Source of the DNA: Streptomyces spinoverrucosus
GTDB taxonomy: Bacteria > Actinomycetota > Actinomycetes > Streptomycetales > Streptomycetaceae
Direction: 5' to 3'
Length of the DNA stretch: 64,000 nucleotides
Assembly (NCBI RefSeq): GCF_006539505.1
Contig: NZ_BJND01000033.1
Span: 62,001-126,000, forward strand
Of the stretch, positions 29,718-38,729 are shown piece by piece (position 1 is the stretch's first letter; every line of letters starts with the position of its first letter). Both the position numbers and the translations under genes were made by a program. The notes beneath the pieces are model-generated. The model made no database searches. It was not told where the DNA came from and worked only from the letters and a program-made list of their open reading frames with translations.

Positions 29718-30106
29718 TCGACCAACAACCTCTCGGCGGCGGGCACCTACGTCGTGCCGCAGTGTCTCAGAGCCCAGTTCGCCATCGACCACTGAGTACG
29801 TCTTTGACCTTTGGGCAGTTCAGGCATTCCAGCACGTCGACCTGCGCTCTTCCAAACATGGGAAAGGGCGGATTCCTCGTGAGGTAAGCCCCAGATAAAA
29901 CGGTCATAAAGAGCGAGCCCCGTCAAAAGACGGGGCTTTTGTGAGCGCAGCGAGACCGCATGACCGCGACGCGTGGCCGTACCACTCGATTCCTCTGCCG
30001 AAACGTTATGAACACCGAAGCCGACCGTGTCAAAGGCCACAGCCGGCTCCGCTGCCACGCTGACGACGCCTACGGCAACTGCCGTACGAAGCCGTCCACT
30101 TGAGTC
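29718..30106. other. gap between the two conservons
   Basis: This 389-base stretch separates cvnD1 from cvnA2 on the minus strand. It contains a terminator-like hairpin (29916-29940) and no convincing gene. A separate promoter for the downstream conservon should lie between the hairpin and 29717 but I cannot name its boxes confidently. Confidence 0.45.
29916..29940. terminator. terminator between the conservons
   Basis: AGCCCCGTC-AAAA-GACGGGGCT followed by TTT: 9-bp perfect stem. It lies 167 bases past the cvnD1 stop and implies that the two conservons are separate transcripts, although the T-run is on the plus strand. Confidence 0.65.
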
Positions 30107-30682
30107 CTACTTCAGCCGCGCCATCAGAGCGTGCTCCACCAGCGTGATCAGCGCGGACTTGGCGTCGGACCGGTGCCGGGCGTCGGTGGTGATGATCGGG
30201 GTGTCCGGGCCGATCTGCAGCGCCTCGCGGACCTCCTCCGGCGCGTACGGCTGGTGTCCGTCGAAGCCGTTGAGGGCGACCACGAACGGCAGGCCGCTGT
30301 TCTCGAAGTAGTCCACCGCCGGGAAGCAGTCCGCCAGCCGGCGGGTGTCCACCAGCACGACCGCGCCGATGGCGCCGCGCACCAGGTCGTCCCACATGAA
30401 CCAGAAGCGGTCCTGACCCGGCGTACCGAACAGGTACAGGATCAGGTCCTGGTCGAGCGTGATGCGGCCGAAGTCCATCGCCACCGTCGTGGTGGTCTTG
30501 TCCCCGGTGTGCGTGAGGTCGTCGATGCCCGCGCTCGCGGACGTCATGACCGCCTCGGTGCGCAGCGGGTTGATCTCCGAGACGGCGCCGACGAACGTGG
30601 TCTTGCCCACGCCGAAGCCGCCGGCCACCACGATCTTGGCGGAGGTGGTGGCACCTCTCGGTTCAGAGCTTGCGAAGGCCAC
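30107..30682 (-). CDS. cvnD1: conservon GTPase CvnD (upstream conservon)
   Basis: A 191-residue Gtr/Roc-type GTPase with Walker A GGFGVGKTT at residues 21-29. From residue 13 onward it differs from the downstream paralogue at only a handful of positions (for example VVALNGFDGHQPY versus VIALNGFDGQQPY). It starts at GTG 30682 and overlaps cvnC by 20 bases, exactly as in the other conservon. It should switch between GDP and GTP forms in complex with CvnB. Confidence 0.93.
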   Translation of the reverse strand: MAFASSEPRGATTSAKIVVAGGFGVGKTTFVGAVSEINPLRTEAVMTSASAGIDDLTHTGDKTTTTVAMDFGRITLDQDLILYLFGTPGQDRFWFMWDDLVRGAIGAVVLVDTRRLADCFPAVDYFENSGLPFVVALNGFDGHQPYAPEEVREALQIGPDTPIITTDARHRSDAKSALITLVEHALMARLK

Positions 30683-31061
30683 TGAGCACCCTTTCGAGCA
30701 GTGTCACGTCGGGCGCACCGCCGTTGTTCTCGTCGCCGCCGGGCTGGTGGACGGCCACCAGTCCGGCCTCGGCGAGGTCCGCGACGAGGATGCGGGCGAC
30801 GCCGAGCGGCATGGCGAGCAGCGCCGAGACCTCGGCGACCGACTTCACCTCGCGGCACAGGTGGCAGATGCGCTGGTGCTCCGGGAGCAGTCCCATGAGC
30901 GCTGCCGGGTCGGCCGTGGTGCTGATCAGCGCCTCCAGGGCGAGCTGATAGCGCGGCCGGGTCCGGCCGCCGGTCATCGCGTACGGACGGACCAGCGGCT
31001 GGTCGCCCTCGTCCCCGTACGGATCTGTGTACGGATCATGAGAGGCGGTGGGCGGGGTCAT
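30663..31061 (-). CDS. cvnC1: conservon protein CvnC, DUF742 (upstream conservon)
   Basis: A 132-residue DUF742 protein with only a 20-residue acidic lead (SHDPYTDPYGDEGDQP) before the conserved domain, so it lacks the long Pro-rich arm of the downstream paralogue. From LVRPYAMTGGRTRPRYQLA to the end LLERVLSGLRKL the two are almost the same. ATG 31061 has GGAGG 6 bases upstream. It lies between cvnB and cvnD of the same operon. Confidence 0.92.
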   Translation of the reverse strand: MTPPTASHDPYTDPYGDEGDQPLVRPYAMTGGRTRPRYQLALEALISTTADPAALMGLLPEHQRICHLCREVKSVAEVSALLAMPLGVARILVADLAEAGLVAVHQPGGDENNGGAPDVTLLERVLSGLRKL

Positions 31062-31172
31062 GAATCCTCCGGGCGGGACAGCAAGTCGGTCAGTCGTGCC
31101 GTCTGACGGGGGCCGGTGGGGGGATTGTGGCGGCCGGACGGTGATTTGGTGAGGCGGGTGGAACTGGGGACG

Positions 31173-31595
31173 TTAGTGGAGCAGACTTCCTTGCAGTTCG
31201 GCGCGCAGGTCCGGCGTGAGCACTGCTCCCGCCCGGTCGACCAGCAGCGCCATCTCGTAGCCGACGAGGCCGATGTCGCACTCGGGGTGCGCGAGAACGG
31301 CGAGCGACGAGCCGTCCGAGACGGACATGAGGAAGAGAAATCCCCGCTCCATCTCCACGACGGTCTGCGCCACGTTACCGCCCTCGAAGATCCGGGACGC
31401 CCCGGCGGTCAGTGAGGTGAGCCCCGAAGCGACCGCCGCGAGCTGGTCGGCGCGGTCGCGCGGAAAGCCCTCCGACATCGCCAGGAGGAGACCGTCGGCG
31501 GACACGACGACGGTGTGGGACACCCCGGGGGTGTTGTCCACGAAGTTGGTGATCAACCAGTTCAGGTTCTGTGCCGCCTGGCTCATCGGACTCAA
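31173..31595 (-). CDS. cvnB1: conservon roadblock/LC7 protein CvnB (upstream conservon)
   Basis: A 140-residue roadblock/LC7 protein, near-identical to CvnB2. The start is a TTG at 31595: AGGAG lies 6 bases before it but 15 bases before the next ATG (31586), and the extension SPM is conserved with the other conservon. It abuts the cvnA1 stop directly. A 111-base gap separates it from cvnC1, longer than usual in these operons. Confidence 0.88.
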   Translation of the reverse strand: MSPMSQAAQNLNWLITNFVDNTPGVSHTVVVSADGLLLAMSEGFPRDRADQLAAVASGLTSLTAGASRIFEGGNVAQTVVEMERGFLFLMSVSDGSSLAVLAHPECDIGLVGYEMALLVDRAGAVLTPDLRAELQGSLLH

Positions 31596-34500
31596 CTAAC
31601 GCTCCTGCTGGTGAGTGGGGCTCGGGAAACTGCCCGTCTGGCCGGACCCGGCCTGACGGCCCTGTGCGATACCCCGACGGAGGTTGGTCAGCCGGCCGCG
31701 CACGTCCTGTGGGGCGCGCGAGACCTGCGGACCGCTCTGGTGCTGCTGTTGCTGTGCCGTGCCCGGGACGAGGTTCGCCCGGGGCACCCGGCGCGGCAGG
31801 CCGGAGGTGGTGACGCCGCCCGCGGCCGGCTGCCGTACGCGCTCGGCCTGCCGGACGAGGTCGTCGTTCGGCGAGCTGCGCCAGGCGGGGGCGGCGGGAC
31901 GCTGCTGAGCCGAGGGGCCCTGCGGCTGCTGCGGGGCCGGCGCGGCGCCGTTGCCCTGCGGGCGCTGGGGCCGACCCGGCTGGGACTGCTGACCGGGGTG
32001 GCCCTGCTGGCCCTGGCCCTGCTGGCCCGGCTGGCCTGCCTGGCCGCGGAACCAGTTCGTCTCCAGCGTGTCGTACAGCGGCGTACGCCCGTCACCGGGA
32101 CCCGAGGCCGGCGGCAACGCCTCCGGCTGCGGGCGGCCGGGCCGCTGCTGCGGGGCCGGCGGCCGCTGGCCACCGAAGTCGCCCTGCGGGCGCTCGAACT
32201 GGCCCGGGCCCGAGGGGTTCTGGCGGCCGCCGGGCAGCGAGTGCTGACCCGTGGAGGAGCCGTCGTACCCGGAGTACTGGCTGGTAGCCCCGTTGTCGTA
32301 GCCCGACTGAGCCGGGAAGTGACCCGTGGACCCGTTGTCGTAGCCCTGCGGCGGGTACTGGCCGCTCGCGCCGTTGTCCTGCCGCTGCGGAGCGGGGAAC
32401 TGGCCGGTGGAGCCGTCGTCGTACGCCTGCGGTACGGCGAACTGGCCCGTGTTGGACGGGTTGTTCGGGTTGTTCGGGTTCCCCGGGGCGGAGGGGCTGC
32501 CGAAGACGTCCGAGCGGACGAACTGGCCGTTGTTCTGCTGCCCGTTCGCGCCCGGGCGCGGGAACTCGTCGGGGGCACCGGGGCCCTGGCGGTCGTCCGT
32601 GCGGGGAACCGCAGGGAACTCCGCGGTCGAGCCTGGGCCGTGCCGGTCGTCGATCCTGGGCATCGGGGCCGTCTGGGACGGGTCCCGCTGCTCGTCATGG
32701 CCGCGCGGGGTGTCCAGCGTGGCGCGCGGCACGGGGGGCTGCGCGTTCTCGTCGCTCCAGCTCGGGCGCTGCTGCTCGTTGCCGCCCGGCAGCTCGGCCC
32801 GCGCTCCGCCACGCGGCGGCAGCTGCGGCTGACGGCCGCGCCGGCCGCGCTTGCCACCGGTCTCCGCGTCGCCGCGCTGCGGGGTCGCGGGGCCGCGGGT
32901 GTCCTGGCCCTGCGGGGGAACCGGCATCTGGGCGTTGCCCGCCGACCGGCCCTGCGGAGTCTGCGGTCCATGCGCACCGCCCGGCGCACCCGGGGCACCG
33001 CCCGAGTCGCGGCCCGGCAGCGCGGCCCGCGGGCCCTGACCGGCGCCGAGCCGGCCACCGCCGGAGGACGCACCGGCACCAAGGGCATCACCACCGGCCG
33101 GACCTGCACCGAGTGCCCCGCCGCCCGGCGCACCGGCGCCCAGCGAGGAGCCGTTGCCACGTCGAGCCGCGGCCGCACCGGCGGCGGCCTGCGCGGCGGC
33201 CGGACCGCCACCGCCACCGGGGCCGCCCTGACCGGGCTTGCCCTGCGGCTTCTTGCCGCCCTGGGCCACGTCGACCGGCAGCATGACCAGCGCGGTCGTA
33301 CCACCGGAGTCGGACGGGCGCAGCTGGATGCGGATGCCGTGGCGCTGCGAGAGGCGGCCGACCACGAAGAGGCCCATGCGGCGGGAGACGGAGACGTCCA
33401 CGGTGGGCGGCGAGGCGAGCCGCTCGTTGATCTGGGCGAGGTCCTCGGGGGAGAGGCCGATACCGGTGTCGTGGATCTCGATCAGCACCCGGCCGTCGGG
33501 CAGCGCGTGACCGGTGACCTTGACCTTGGTCTGCGGCGAGGAGAACGACGTGGCGTTCTCCAGCAGCTCGGCGAGCAGGTGCACGAGGTCGTTGACCACG
33601 CGGCCGGCCACCTGGGTGGTCGGCACCGACGCCAGCTCGATGCGCTCGTACTGCTCCACCTCGGACGCGGCGGCACGCAGCACGTCGACCAGCGGAACCG
33701 GCCGGGTCCAGCGCCGGCCGGGCTCCTCACCGGCGAGGACCAGGAGGTTCTCACCGTTCCGGCGCATACGGGTGGCGAGGTGGTCCAGCTTGAACAGCGA
33801 GGCCAGCTGGTCCGGGTCCGCCTCGCGGGACTCCAGTTCGGAGATCAGCGACAGCTGGCGCTGGATCAGACCCTGGGAGCGGCGCGAGAGGTTGGTGAAC
33901 ATCGCGTTGACGTTGCCCCGCAGCAGGGCCTGCTCGGCGGCGAGGCGGACCGCCTCGCGGTGCACGTCGTCGAAGGCCGCGGCCACTCGGCCGATCTCGT
34001 CCCGGGAGTGCACACCGACCGACTCCACGGACGTGTCGACGTCCTGCGGGTCGGACTCGGACAGCTGCTTGACCAGCTCGGGCAGACGCTCCTGGGCGAC
34101 CTTGGTCGCGGTGTCCTCCAGCCGGCGCAGCGAGCGGATCATGGAGCGGGCCACCACGAAGGCGCCGACCAGCGAGACGCCGAGCACCAGCAGCACCAGC
34201 GCACCGGAGATGATCGCTTCCTGCTCCGACTCGCTGCGCAGCTCGCGCGCCTTCTGCTCCATGTCGTCGAGCAGCTGGCGCTCGATGTTCTTCATCTGCT
34301 GGATCTTGGTGGAGCTGTCGTCCAGCCAGTCCCGGTACGAGCGCTTCTCCAGGCCCTGCAGACCGTCCTCCCGCCCGAGCGCGCGGGCGGCGAACTTGTC
34401 GGTGGCCTCGATGGTCGCGTTGTTCTGGTTGATCGGCTTCAGCAGCTCCTCGGCGCCGTCGCCGTAGATGCTGGAGAAGCTGCGCAGCTCCGAGACCTGG

Positions 34501-35438
34501 CTCTCCAGCGCCGACTGGGCGTAGAGCCGGTCGTTCTCGGAGAGGTCGCCGAAGGTCTTGTTGTTGGCCGGCAGCGCCGCCGCCAGCACGGCGCGCTGGA
34601 CCGACGCGTACTCCTTGGCGGAGGAGAACGCGGACAGGGCGCGGGTGCGCTGGATCATCTCGGGGTTGCTGGTCGCCTCGGCCATGTCCTGCGAGAGGTC
34701 CAGCAGGTGCTCGATGAGGCGGTGGTAGGCCTCCACGGTCTGCGTGGAGTTGTCCTCGGCCTCGTAGGCGTTGTTGCGGATCTCGTTGAGGCTGTTCAGG
34801 TCGCGGGCGAGACCGACCACGCTGTCGCGCACGCCCTGGAGGTTGCCGTCCTTGCTGGCGGTGTCGACCTCCTCGGACGAGTTGAGGAAGTTCTCCAGCG
34901 CCCGGTCCGTCTTGTCCTGGAAGCCCTTGACCGTGACCGCGCTGGTCGTCGAGCCGTGCGCCAGCGGGCCGGCGGACTGGTCGCGCTCCTCCTGGAGCGC
35001 GGCGGCCAGCTCGGTGGCCTGCTTGGTCATCTCGGTGAGCAGCTTCATGTTGTCGAGCTGCTCGATGTCGTCCATGGACTGGCTGATGCGCAGCGCGCCG
35101 AGCGAGGTGGCCGCGACCACCGGCAGCGTGAGCAGCGCCACCAGACGGGTCGAGATCCGCCAGTTGCGCAGGGCTATTCGCGGCCCGGGGCCGCTCGCGC
35201 CCTGCGGTGGCTTCACCGTCGGAGCGGGAGTGGAAGAGCCCGGGGTCGCCGAGGCGCCGGGACGACCCGAGGCCGTGGACGCGCCGGGGCGCCCGGAGCG
35301 CGGACCGCCGTCGCCGGACGGGGTCGGGCCCGGGCCCTGGGCGTGCTGGGGCGAGGAGCTGCCGGCCGTGGGGCCAGTCCCGCCGTGCGGCTCCGGCTCC
35401 GCCGAAGCGCTGCCATCCCTCTTGAAACGTCCCTGCAC
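31596..35438 (-). CDS. cvnA1: conservon sensor-kinase-like protein CvnA (upstream conservon)
   Basis: A 1280-residue membrane protein. A Pro/Ser/Gly-rich lead of about 80 residues precedes transmembrane helix 1 (RLVALLTLPVVAATSLGALRI), a helical extracytoplasmic sensor of about 300 residues, transmembrane helix 2 (EAIISGALVLLVLGVSLVGAFVVA), HAMP and a HATPase_c with ELLENATSFSSPQTKVKV and EIHDTGIGLSPEDL. After about residue 735 comes a 550-residue Gln/Pro/Gly/Asn-rich disordered tail ending SFPSPTHQQER, a motif end shared with CvnA2 (YNQER). It starts at GTG 35438 with only a weak Shine-Dalgarno. It heads the four-gene conservon. Confidence 0.9.
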   Translation of the reverse strand: MQGRFKRDGSASAEPEPHGGTGPTAGSSSPQHAQGPGPTPSGDGGPRSGRPGASTASGRPGASATPGSSTPAPTVKPPQGASGPGPRIALRNWRISTRLVALLTLPVVAATSLGALRISQSMDDIEQLDNMKLLTEMTKQATELAAALQEERDQSAGPLAHGSTTSAVTVKGFQDKTDRALENFLNSSEEVDTASKDGNLQGVRDSVVGLARDLNSLNEIRNNAYEAEDNSTQTVEAYHRLIEHLLDLSQDMAEATSNPEMIQRTRALSAFSSAKEYASVQRAVLAAALPANNKTFGDLSENDRLYAQSALESQVSELRSFSSIYGDGAEELLKPINQNNATIEATDKFAARALGREDGLQGLEKRSYRDWLDDSSTKIQQMKNIERQLLDDMEQKARELRSESEQEAIISGALVLLVLGVSLVGAFVVARSMIRSLRRLEDTATKVAQERLPELVKQLSESDPQDVDTSVESVGVHSRDEIGRVAAAFDDVHREAVRLAAEQALLRGNVNAMFTNLSRRSQGLIQRQLSLISELESREADPDQLASLFKLDHLATRMRRNGENLLVLAGEEPGRRWTRPVPLVDVLRAAASEVEQYERIELASVPTTQVAGRVVNDLVHLLAELLENATSFSSPQTKVKVTGHALPDGRVLIEIHDTGIGLSPEDLAQINERLASPPTVDVSVSRRMGLFVVGRLSQRHGIRIQLRPSDSGGTTALVMLPVDVAQGGKKPQGKPGQGGPGGGGGPAAAQAAAGAAAARRGNGSSLGAGAPGGGALGAGPAGGDALGAGASSGGGRLGAGQGPRAALPGRDSGGAPGAPGGAHGPQTPQGRSAGNAQMPVPPQGQDTRGPATPQRGDAETGGKRGRRGRQPQLPPRGGARAELPGGNEQQRPSWSDENAQPPVPRATLDTPRGHDEQRDPSQTAPMPRIDDRHGPGSTAEFPAVPRTDDRQGPGAPDEFPRPGANGQQNNGQFVRSDVFGSPSAPGNPNNPNNPSNTGQFAVPQAYDDGSTGQFPAPQRQDNGASGQYPPQGYDNGSTGHFPAQSGYDNGATSQYSGYDGSSTGQHSLPGGRQNPSGPGQFERPQGDFGGQRPPAPQQRPGRPQPEALPPASGPGDGRTPLYDTLETNWFRGQAGQPGQQGQGQQGHPGQQSQPGRPQRPQGNGAAPAPQQPQGPSAQQRPAAPAWRSSPNDDLVRQAERVRQPAAGGVTTSGLPRRVPRANLVPGTAQQQQHQSGPQVSRAPQDVRGRLTNLRRGIAQGRQAGSGQTGSFPSPTHQQER

Positions 35439-36028
35439 TAGCGTCGCAACCTCTGGACCAGGCGCCCCTCCGCGTGAACGGAAGGACGGTGTCGGCGTCG
35501 TCGGGCACGCCCTGAATACGCACCCGGGTGGTCGTGAGTGACCGGCGCTGGACTCCCCTTCTCGCCGCTCACTCGTCAGGAGCGACGGTGTTTCGCGCCC
35601 CCTGCGCGCCGGCTCGATCCTGCGGCGGTCCGTGGAATTCCAGCACAGTGCAGGATCTCCAACAAGGCCAGTTGGTCAGGCTGTGACCTCCGTGACAGCA
35701 CGTGAGGGTGACGTCACGACACGTAGAGCGGGCTCCGCCTTATAGCGGACATACCCGAACGAGTTACCGGGGTGTGCGCGGTGTCCCAGTCGCCATGATC
35801 AGGAGCGGAATGAGGCCTTCAGTGGGCCATTGTCCGTTTCGTTGGCATGAGTTGCGAGCCTGAATTGACCGGTTTGAGCGCGAGTTCGTGAGCAAACTCA
35901 CACGACACCCGCGTGCGCCTCGTACCGTCGGCGGGGAATTGGATGTTTAGCCTGACGCTTTACAAGAGGCAACGTTCTGCCAACCAGGCGCTTCCGGCGC
36001 CCCGCACACGACAGGGTCCAGTACAACC
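35439..36028. other. 590-base divergent region upstream of the first conservon
   Basis: I see no gene here. It holds a perfect 10-bp palindrome GTGACGTCAC (35708-35717), and a weak promoter-like pair TTGGAT (35939-35944) and TACAAG (35961-35966) pointing to the small gene at 36029. The promoter of the upstream conservon must lie at the left side but is not clear. Confidence 0.4.
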
Positions 36029-36217
36029 GTGAAGACGACGATGATGTTCCGCACGATAGCCAACCCGCGGCGCACCACGCTGGCGCACCTCGAGGACGCC
36101 GACGAGCTGCGGACCCCGGACCACCCGGAGCACTCCGTCGAACTCCCCACCCAGACCGCCAACCCCCGGCGCACGGTCCTGATGGACGTCCCGGCCGGGG
36201 CTGTCGTGGCCGGGTAA
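36029..36217 (+). CDS. small protein of unknown function with repeated TANPRRT
   Basis: A 62-residue protein I do not recognise as a named family. The motif IANPRRTTLAHLEDADELRTP is echoed by TANPRRTVLMDVPAGAVV, so the heptad A-N-P-R-R-T occurs twice, 35 residues apart. The composition is polar with no membrane segment. GTG 36029 is taken, but ATG 36041 or 36044 are possible. It is followed after 16 bases by a strong terminator, which supports it as a real independent transcript, and it lies between a conservon and the FAH gene. Confidence 0.6.
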   Translation: MKTTMMFRTIANPRRTTLAHLEDADELRTPDHPEHSVELPTQTANPRRTVLMDVPAGAVVAG

Positions 36218-36233
36218 GGCCGAGCACGTATTA

Positions 36234-36265
36234 GGGCGCCCCGCGCGTTATTGCACGGGGCGCCC
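36234..36265 (+). terminator. terminator after the small gene
   Basis: GGGCGCCCCG (36234-36243) and CGGGGCGCCC (36256-36265) form a perfect 10-bp stem with a 12-base loop. Confidence 0.75.
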
Positions 36266-36361
36266 GCGTCATGCCCGCGACCTGACCCGCCGGGCAGGCC
36301 CTGCCGCGTTAGCCTGGAGCGTCAGACTCCAGCCAGCTCAGGTAAGGGGCGCAAGGATCCC

Positions 36362-37138
36362 GTGCGCATCGCCAGGTTCTCCATCGACGGGAACGTCGCC
36401 TTCGGCGCGGTCGAGGGTGACAAGCCGGACGAACTCGTCCTCGACATCATCAAGGGCATCCCGTTCGCGGACTTCGAGCTCTCCGGCACCAAGGTGCCGC
36501 TGAGCAAGGTACGGCTGCTGCCGCCGGTCCTCCCCAACAAGGTCGTGGCCTTCGGCCGCAACTACGCCGAGCACGCGCGCGAGCTGGGCAACGAGGTGCC
36601 CGACGCCCCGTTCGCCTTCTTCAAGCCGTCCACCTCGGTGATCGGCCACGGCGACGAGATCCAGTACCCCTCCTTCTCCGAGGAACTCCACCACGAGGCC
36701 GAGCTGGCCGTCGTCATCGGCCGCATGTGCCGCGAGGTCCCCCGCGAGCGCGTCCGGGACGTCATCCTCGGCTACACCTGCGCCAACGACATCACCGCCC
36801 GTGACGTCCAGCGGCGCGAGAAGCAGTGGGCCCGGGCCAAGGGCTTCGACACCTCCTGCCCGCTCGGCCCCTGGGTGGAGACCGACCTGGAACCGAGCGA
36901 CCTGACGATCCAGCTGACCGTCAACGGACAGCAACGCCAGCTCGGCCGCACCAGCGAGATGATCCACCCGATCGAGGATCTGATCGTCAACATCTCCGAG
37001 GCCATGACGCTGCTCCCCGGCGACGTGATCCTCACGGGCACCCCGGCAGGGGTCGGCCCCCTCGCTGTCGGCGACGAGGTCTCCGTCAGCATCGAAGGCA
37101 TCGGCACTCTCACCAACAAGGTTGTCAAGCGTGGCTAG
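36362..37138 (+). CDS. fumarylacetoacetate hydrolase family protein
   Basis: A 258-residue FAH-family enzyme. The conserved core reads VVAFGRNYAEHARE, FFKPSTSVIGHGDEI, ELHHEAELAVVIGRMCR (the E-x-E metal pair), GYTCANDITARDVQ, KGFDTSCPLGPWV and LTGTPAGVGPL. Members hydrolyse or decarboxylate beta-diketo acids or oxaloacetate, using a divalent metal; the substrate of this one is not evident. The GTG at 36362 is preceded by AAGG. Its last 8 bases overlap the gltX start, so the two are co-translated, as is common in actinomycetes. Confidence 0.9.
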   Translation: MRIARFSIDGNVAFGAVEGDKPDELVLDIIKGIPFADFELSGTKVPLSKVRLLPPVLPNKVVAFGRNYAEHARELGNEVPDAPFAFFKPSTSVIGHGDEIQYPSFSEELHHEAELAVVIGRMCREVPRERVRDVILGYTCANDITARDVQRREKQWARAKGFDTSCPLGPWVETDLEPSDLTIQLTVNGQQRQLGRTSEMIHPIEDLIVNISEAMTLLPGDVILTGTPAGVGPLAVGDEVSVSIEGIGTLTNKVVKRG

Positions 37139-38639
37139 CGCACCCGGCTCCCCCGTACGCGTCCGTTTCTGCCCCTCGCCCACCGGTAACCCGCACGTGG
37201 GCCTGGTCCGCACCGCCCTGTTCAACTGGGCATTTGCCCGCCACACCGGCGGTACGTTCGTGTTCCGTATTGAGGACACCGACGCGGCCCGCGACTCCGA
37301 GGAGTCCTACGAGCAGCTGCTCGACTCGATGCGCTGGCTCGGCTTCGACTGGGACGAGGGCCCCGCAGCATTCGATAGCGCCTCCGGCGCGGGCGGCGGC
37401 CCGCACGCGCCGTACCGCCAGTCGCAGCGCATGGACCTCTACAAGGAGGTCGCCCAGAAGCTGCTGGACGCCGGCCACGCCTACCGCTGCTACTGCTCCC
37501 AGGAGGAGCTGGACACCCGCCGCGAGGCCGCCCGCGCCGCCGGCAAGCCCTCCGGCTACGACGGCCACTGCCGCGAGCTGACCGCCGAGCAGGTCGAGCA
37601 GTACAAGGCCCAGGGCCGCGAGCCGATCGTCCGGTTCCGGATGCCCGACGAGACGATCACCTTCACGGACCTGGTCCGCGGCGAGCTGACCTTCACCCCC
37701 GAGAACGTCCCGGACTACGGGATCGTACGAGCCAACGGAGCCCCGCTCTACACGCTCGTGAACCCGGTCGACGACGCCCTGATGGAGATCACCCACGTCC
37801 TGCGCGGCGAGGACCTGCTGTCCTCCACACCGCGGCAGATCGCCCTGTACAAGGCGCTGATCGAGCTGGGCATCGCGAAGTCCGTGCCCGCCTTCGGCCA
37901 CCTGCCGTACGTGATGGGCGAGGGCAACAAGAAGCTCTCAAAGCGTGACCCGCAGTCGTCGCTCAACCTCTACCGCGAGCGCGGCTTCCTGCCGGAGGGC
38001 CTGCTCAACTACCTCTCCCTCCTGGGCTGGTCGCTCTCGGCCGACCAGGACATCTTCACGATGGACGAGATGGTCGCGGCCTTCGACATCGCGGACGTGA
38101 ACCCCAACCCGGCCCGCTTCGACCTCAAGAAGTGCGAGGCGATCAACGGCGACCACATCCGGCTGCTGGATGTGAAGGACTTCACGGAGCGCTGCCGCCC
38201 GTGGCTGCAGGCCCCGTTCGCCCCGTGGGCCCCGGAGGCCTTCGACGAGGTGAAGTGGCAGGCCATCGCGCCGCACGCGCAGACCCGCGTGAAGGTGCTG
38301 TCCGAGATCACCGACAACGTCGACTTCCTGTTCCTGCCGGAGCCGGTCTTCGACGAGGCCAGCTGGACCAAGGCCATGAAGGAGGGCTCGGACGCCCTGC
38401 TGCGCACGGCCTGCGAGAAGCTTGAGGCGGCCGACTGGGCCAGCCCCGAGTCGCTGAAGACGGCCGTCCTGGAGGCCGGCGAGGCCCACGGCCTCAAGCT
38501 CGGCAAGGCCCAGGCCCCGGTCCGCGTCGCCGTCACCGGCCGCACGGTCGGCCTGCCGCTCTTCGAGTCCCTGGAGGTCCTGGGCAAGGACAGGACCCTG
38601 TCCCGCATCGACGCGGCGCTGGCCAAGCTGACGGCGTAG
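37131..38639 (+). CDS. gltX: glutamyl-tRNA synthetase
   Basis: A 502-residue class I aminoacyl-tRNA synthetase. The HIGH-type signature is PSPTGNPHVGL (residues 15-25) and the KMSKS-type loop is KLSKR (268-272); RIEDTD for Glu binding follows the first motif. The C-terminal helical anticodon-binding domain is complete. It charges tRNA-Glu and, because actinomycetes usually lack GlnRS, probably also tRNA-Gln for transamidation (inference). The GTG at 37131 lies within the end of the FAH gene. A cluster of Glu and Gln tRNA genes follows 900 bases downstream. Confidence 0.96.
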   Translation: MASAPGSPVRVRFCPSPTGNPHVGLVRTALFNWAFARHTGGTFVFRIEDTDAARDSEESYEQLLDSMRWLGFDWDEGPAAFDSASGAGGGPHAPYRQSQRMDLYKEVAQKLLDAGHAYRCYCSQEELDTRREAARAAGKPSGYDGHCRELTAEQVEQYKAQGREPIVRFRMPDETITFTDLVRGELTFTPENVPDYGIVRANGAPLYTLVNPVDDALMEITHVLRGEDLLSSTPRQIALYKALIELGIAKSVPAFGHLPYVMGEGNKKLSKRDPQSSLNLYRERGFLPEGLLNYLSLLGWSLSADQDIFTMDEMVAAFDIADVNPNPARFDLKKCEAINGDHIRLLDVKDFTERCRPWLQAPFAPWAPEAFDEVKWQAIAPHAQTRVKVLSEITDNVDFLFLPEPVFDEASWTKAMKEGSDALLRTACEKLEAADWASPESLKTAVLEAGEAHGLKLGKAQAPVRVAVTGRTVGLPLFESLEVLGKDRTLSRIDAALAKLTA

Positions 38640-38729
38640 CGCACCCCGTGAAGGGCGGCATCCGGCAGCGGGTGCCGCCCTTTCGCCGTACGCGCCCGGA
38701 ACCCGCGGTCGCCGGGTTACCTTCGGACC

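Noticed and set aside
26121..29795. A 1224-codon open frame on the plus strand
   Set aside because: It is antisense to cvnA2, with Arg/Val/Gly/Leu-rich composition and no domain; long shadow frames are expected at this GC content.
31515..35441. A 1308-codon open frame on the plus strand
   Set aside because: It is fully antisense to cvnA1, which has clear HAMP and ATPase domains; the plus-strand translation is low-complexity.
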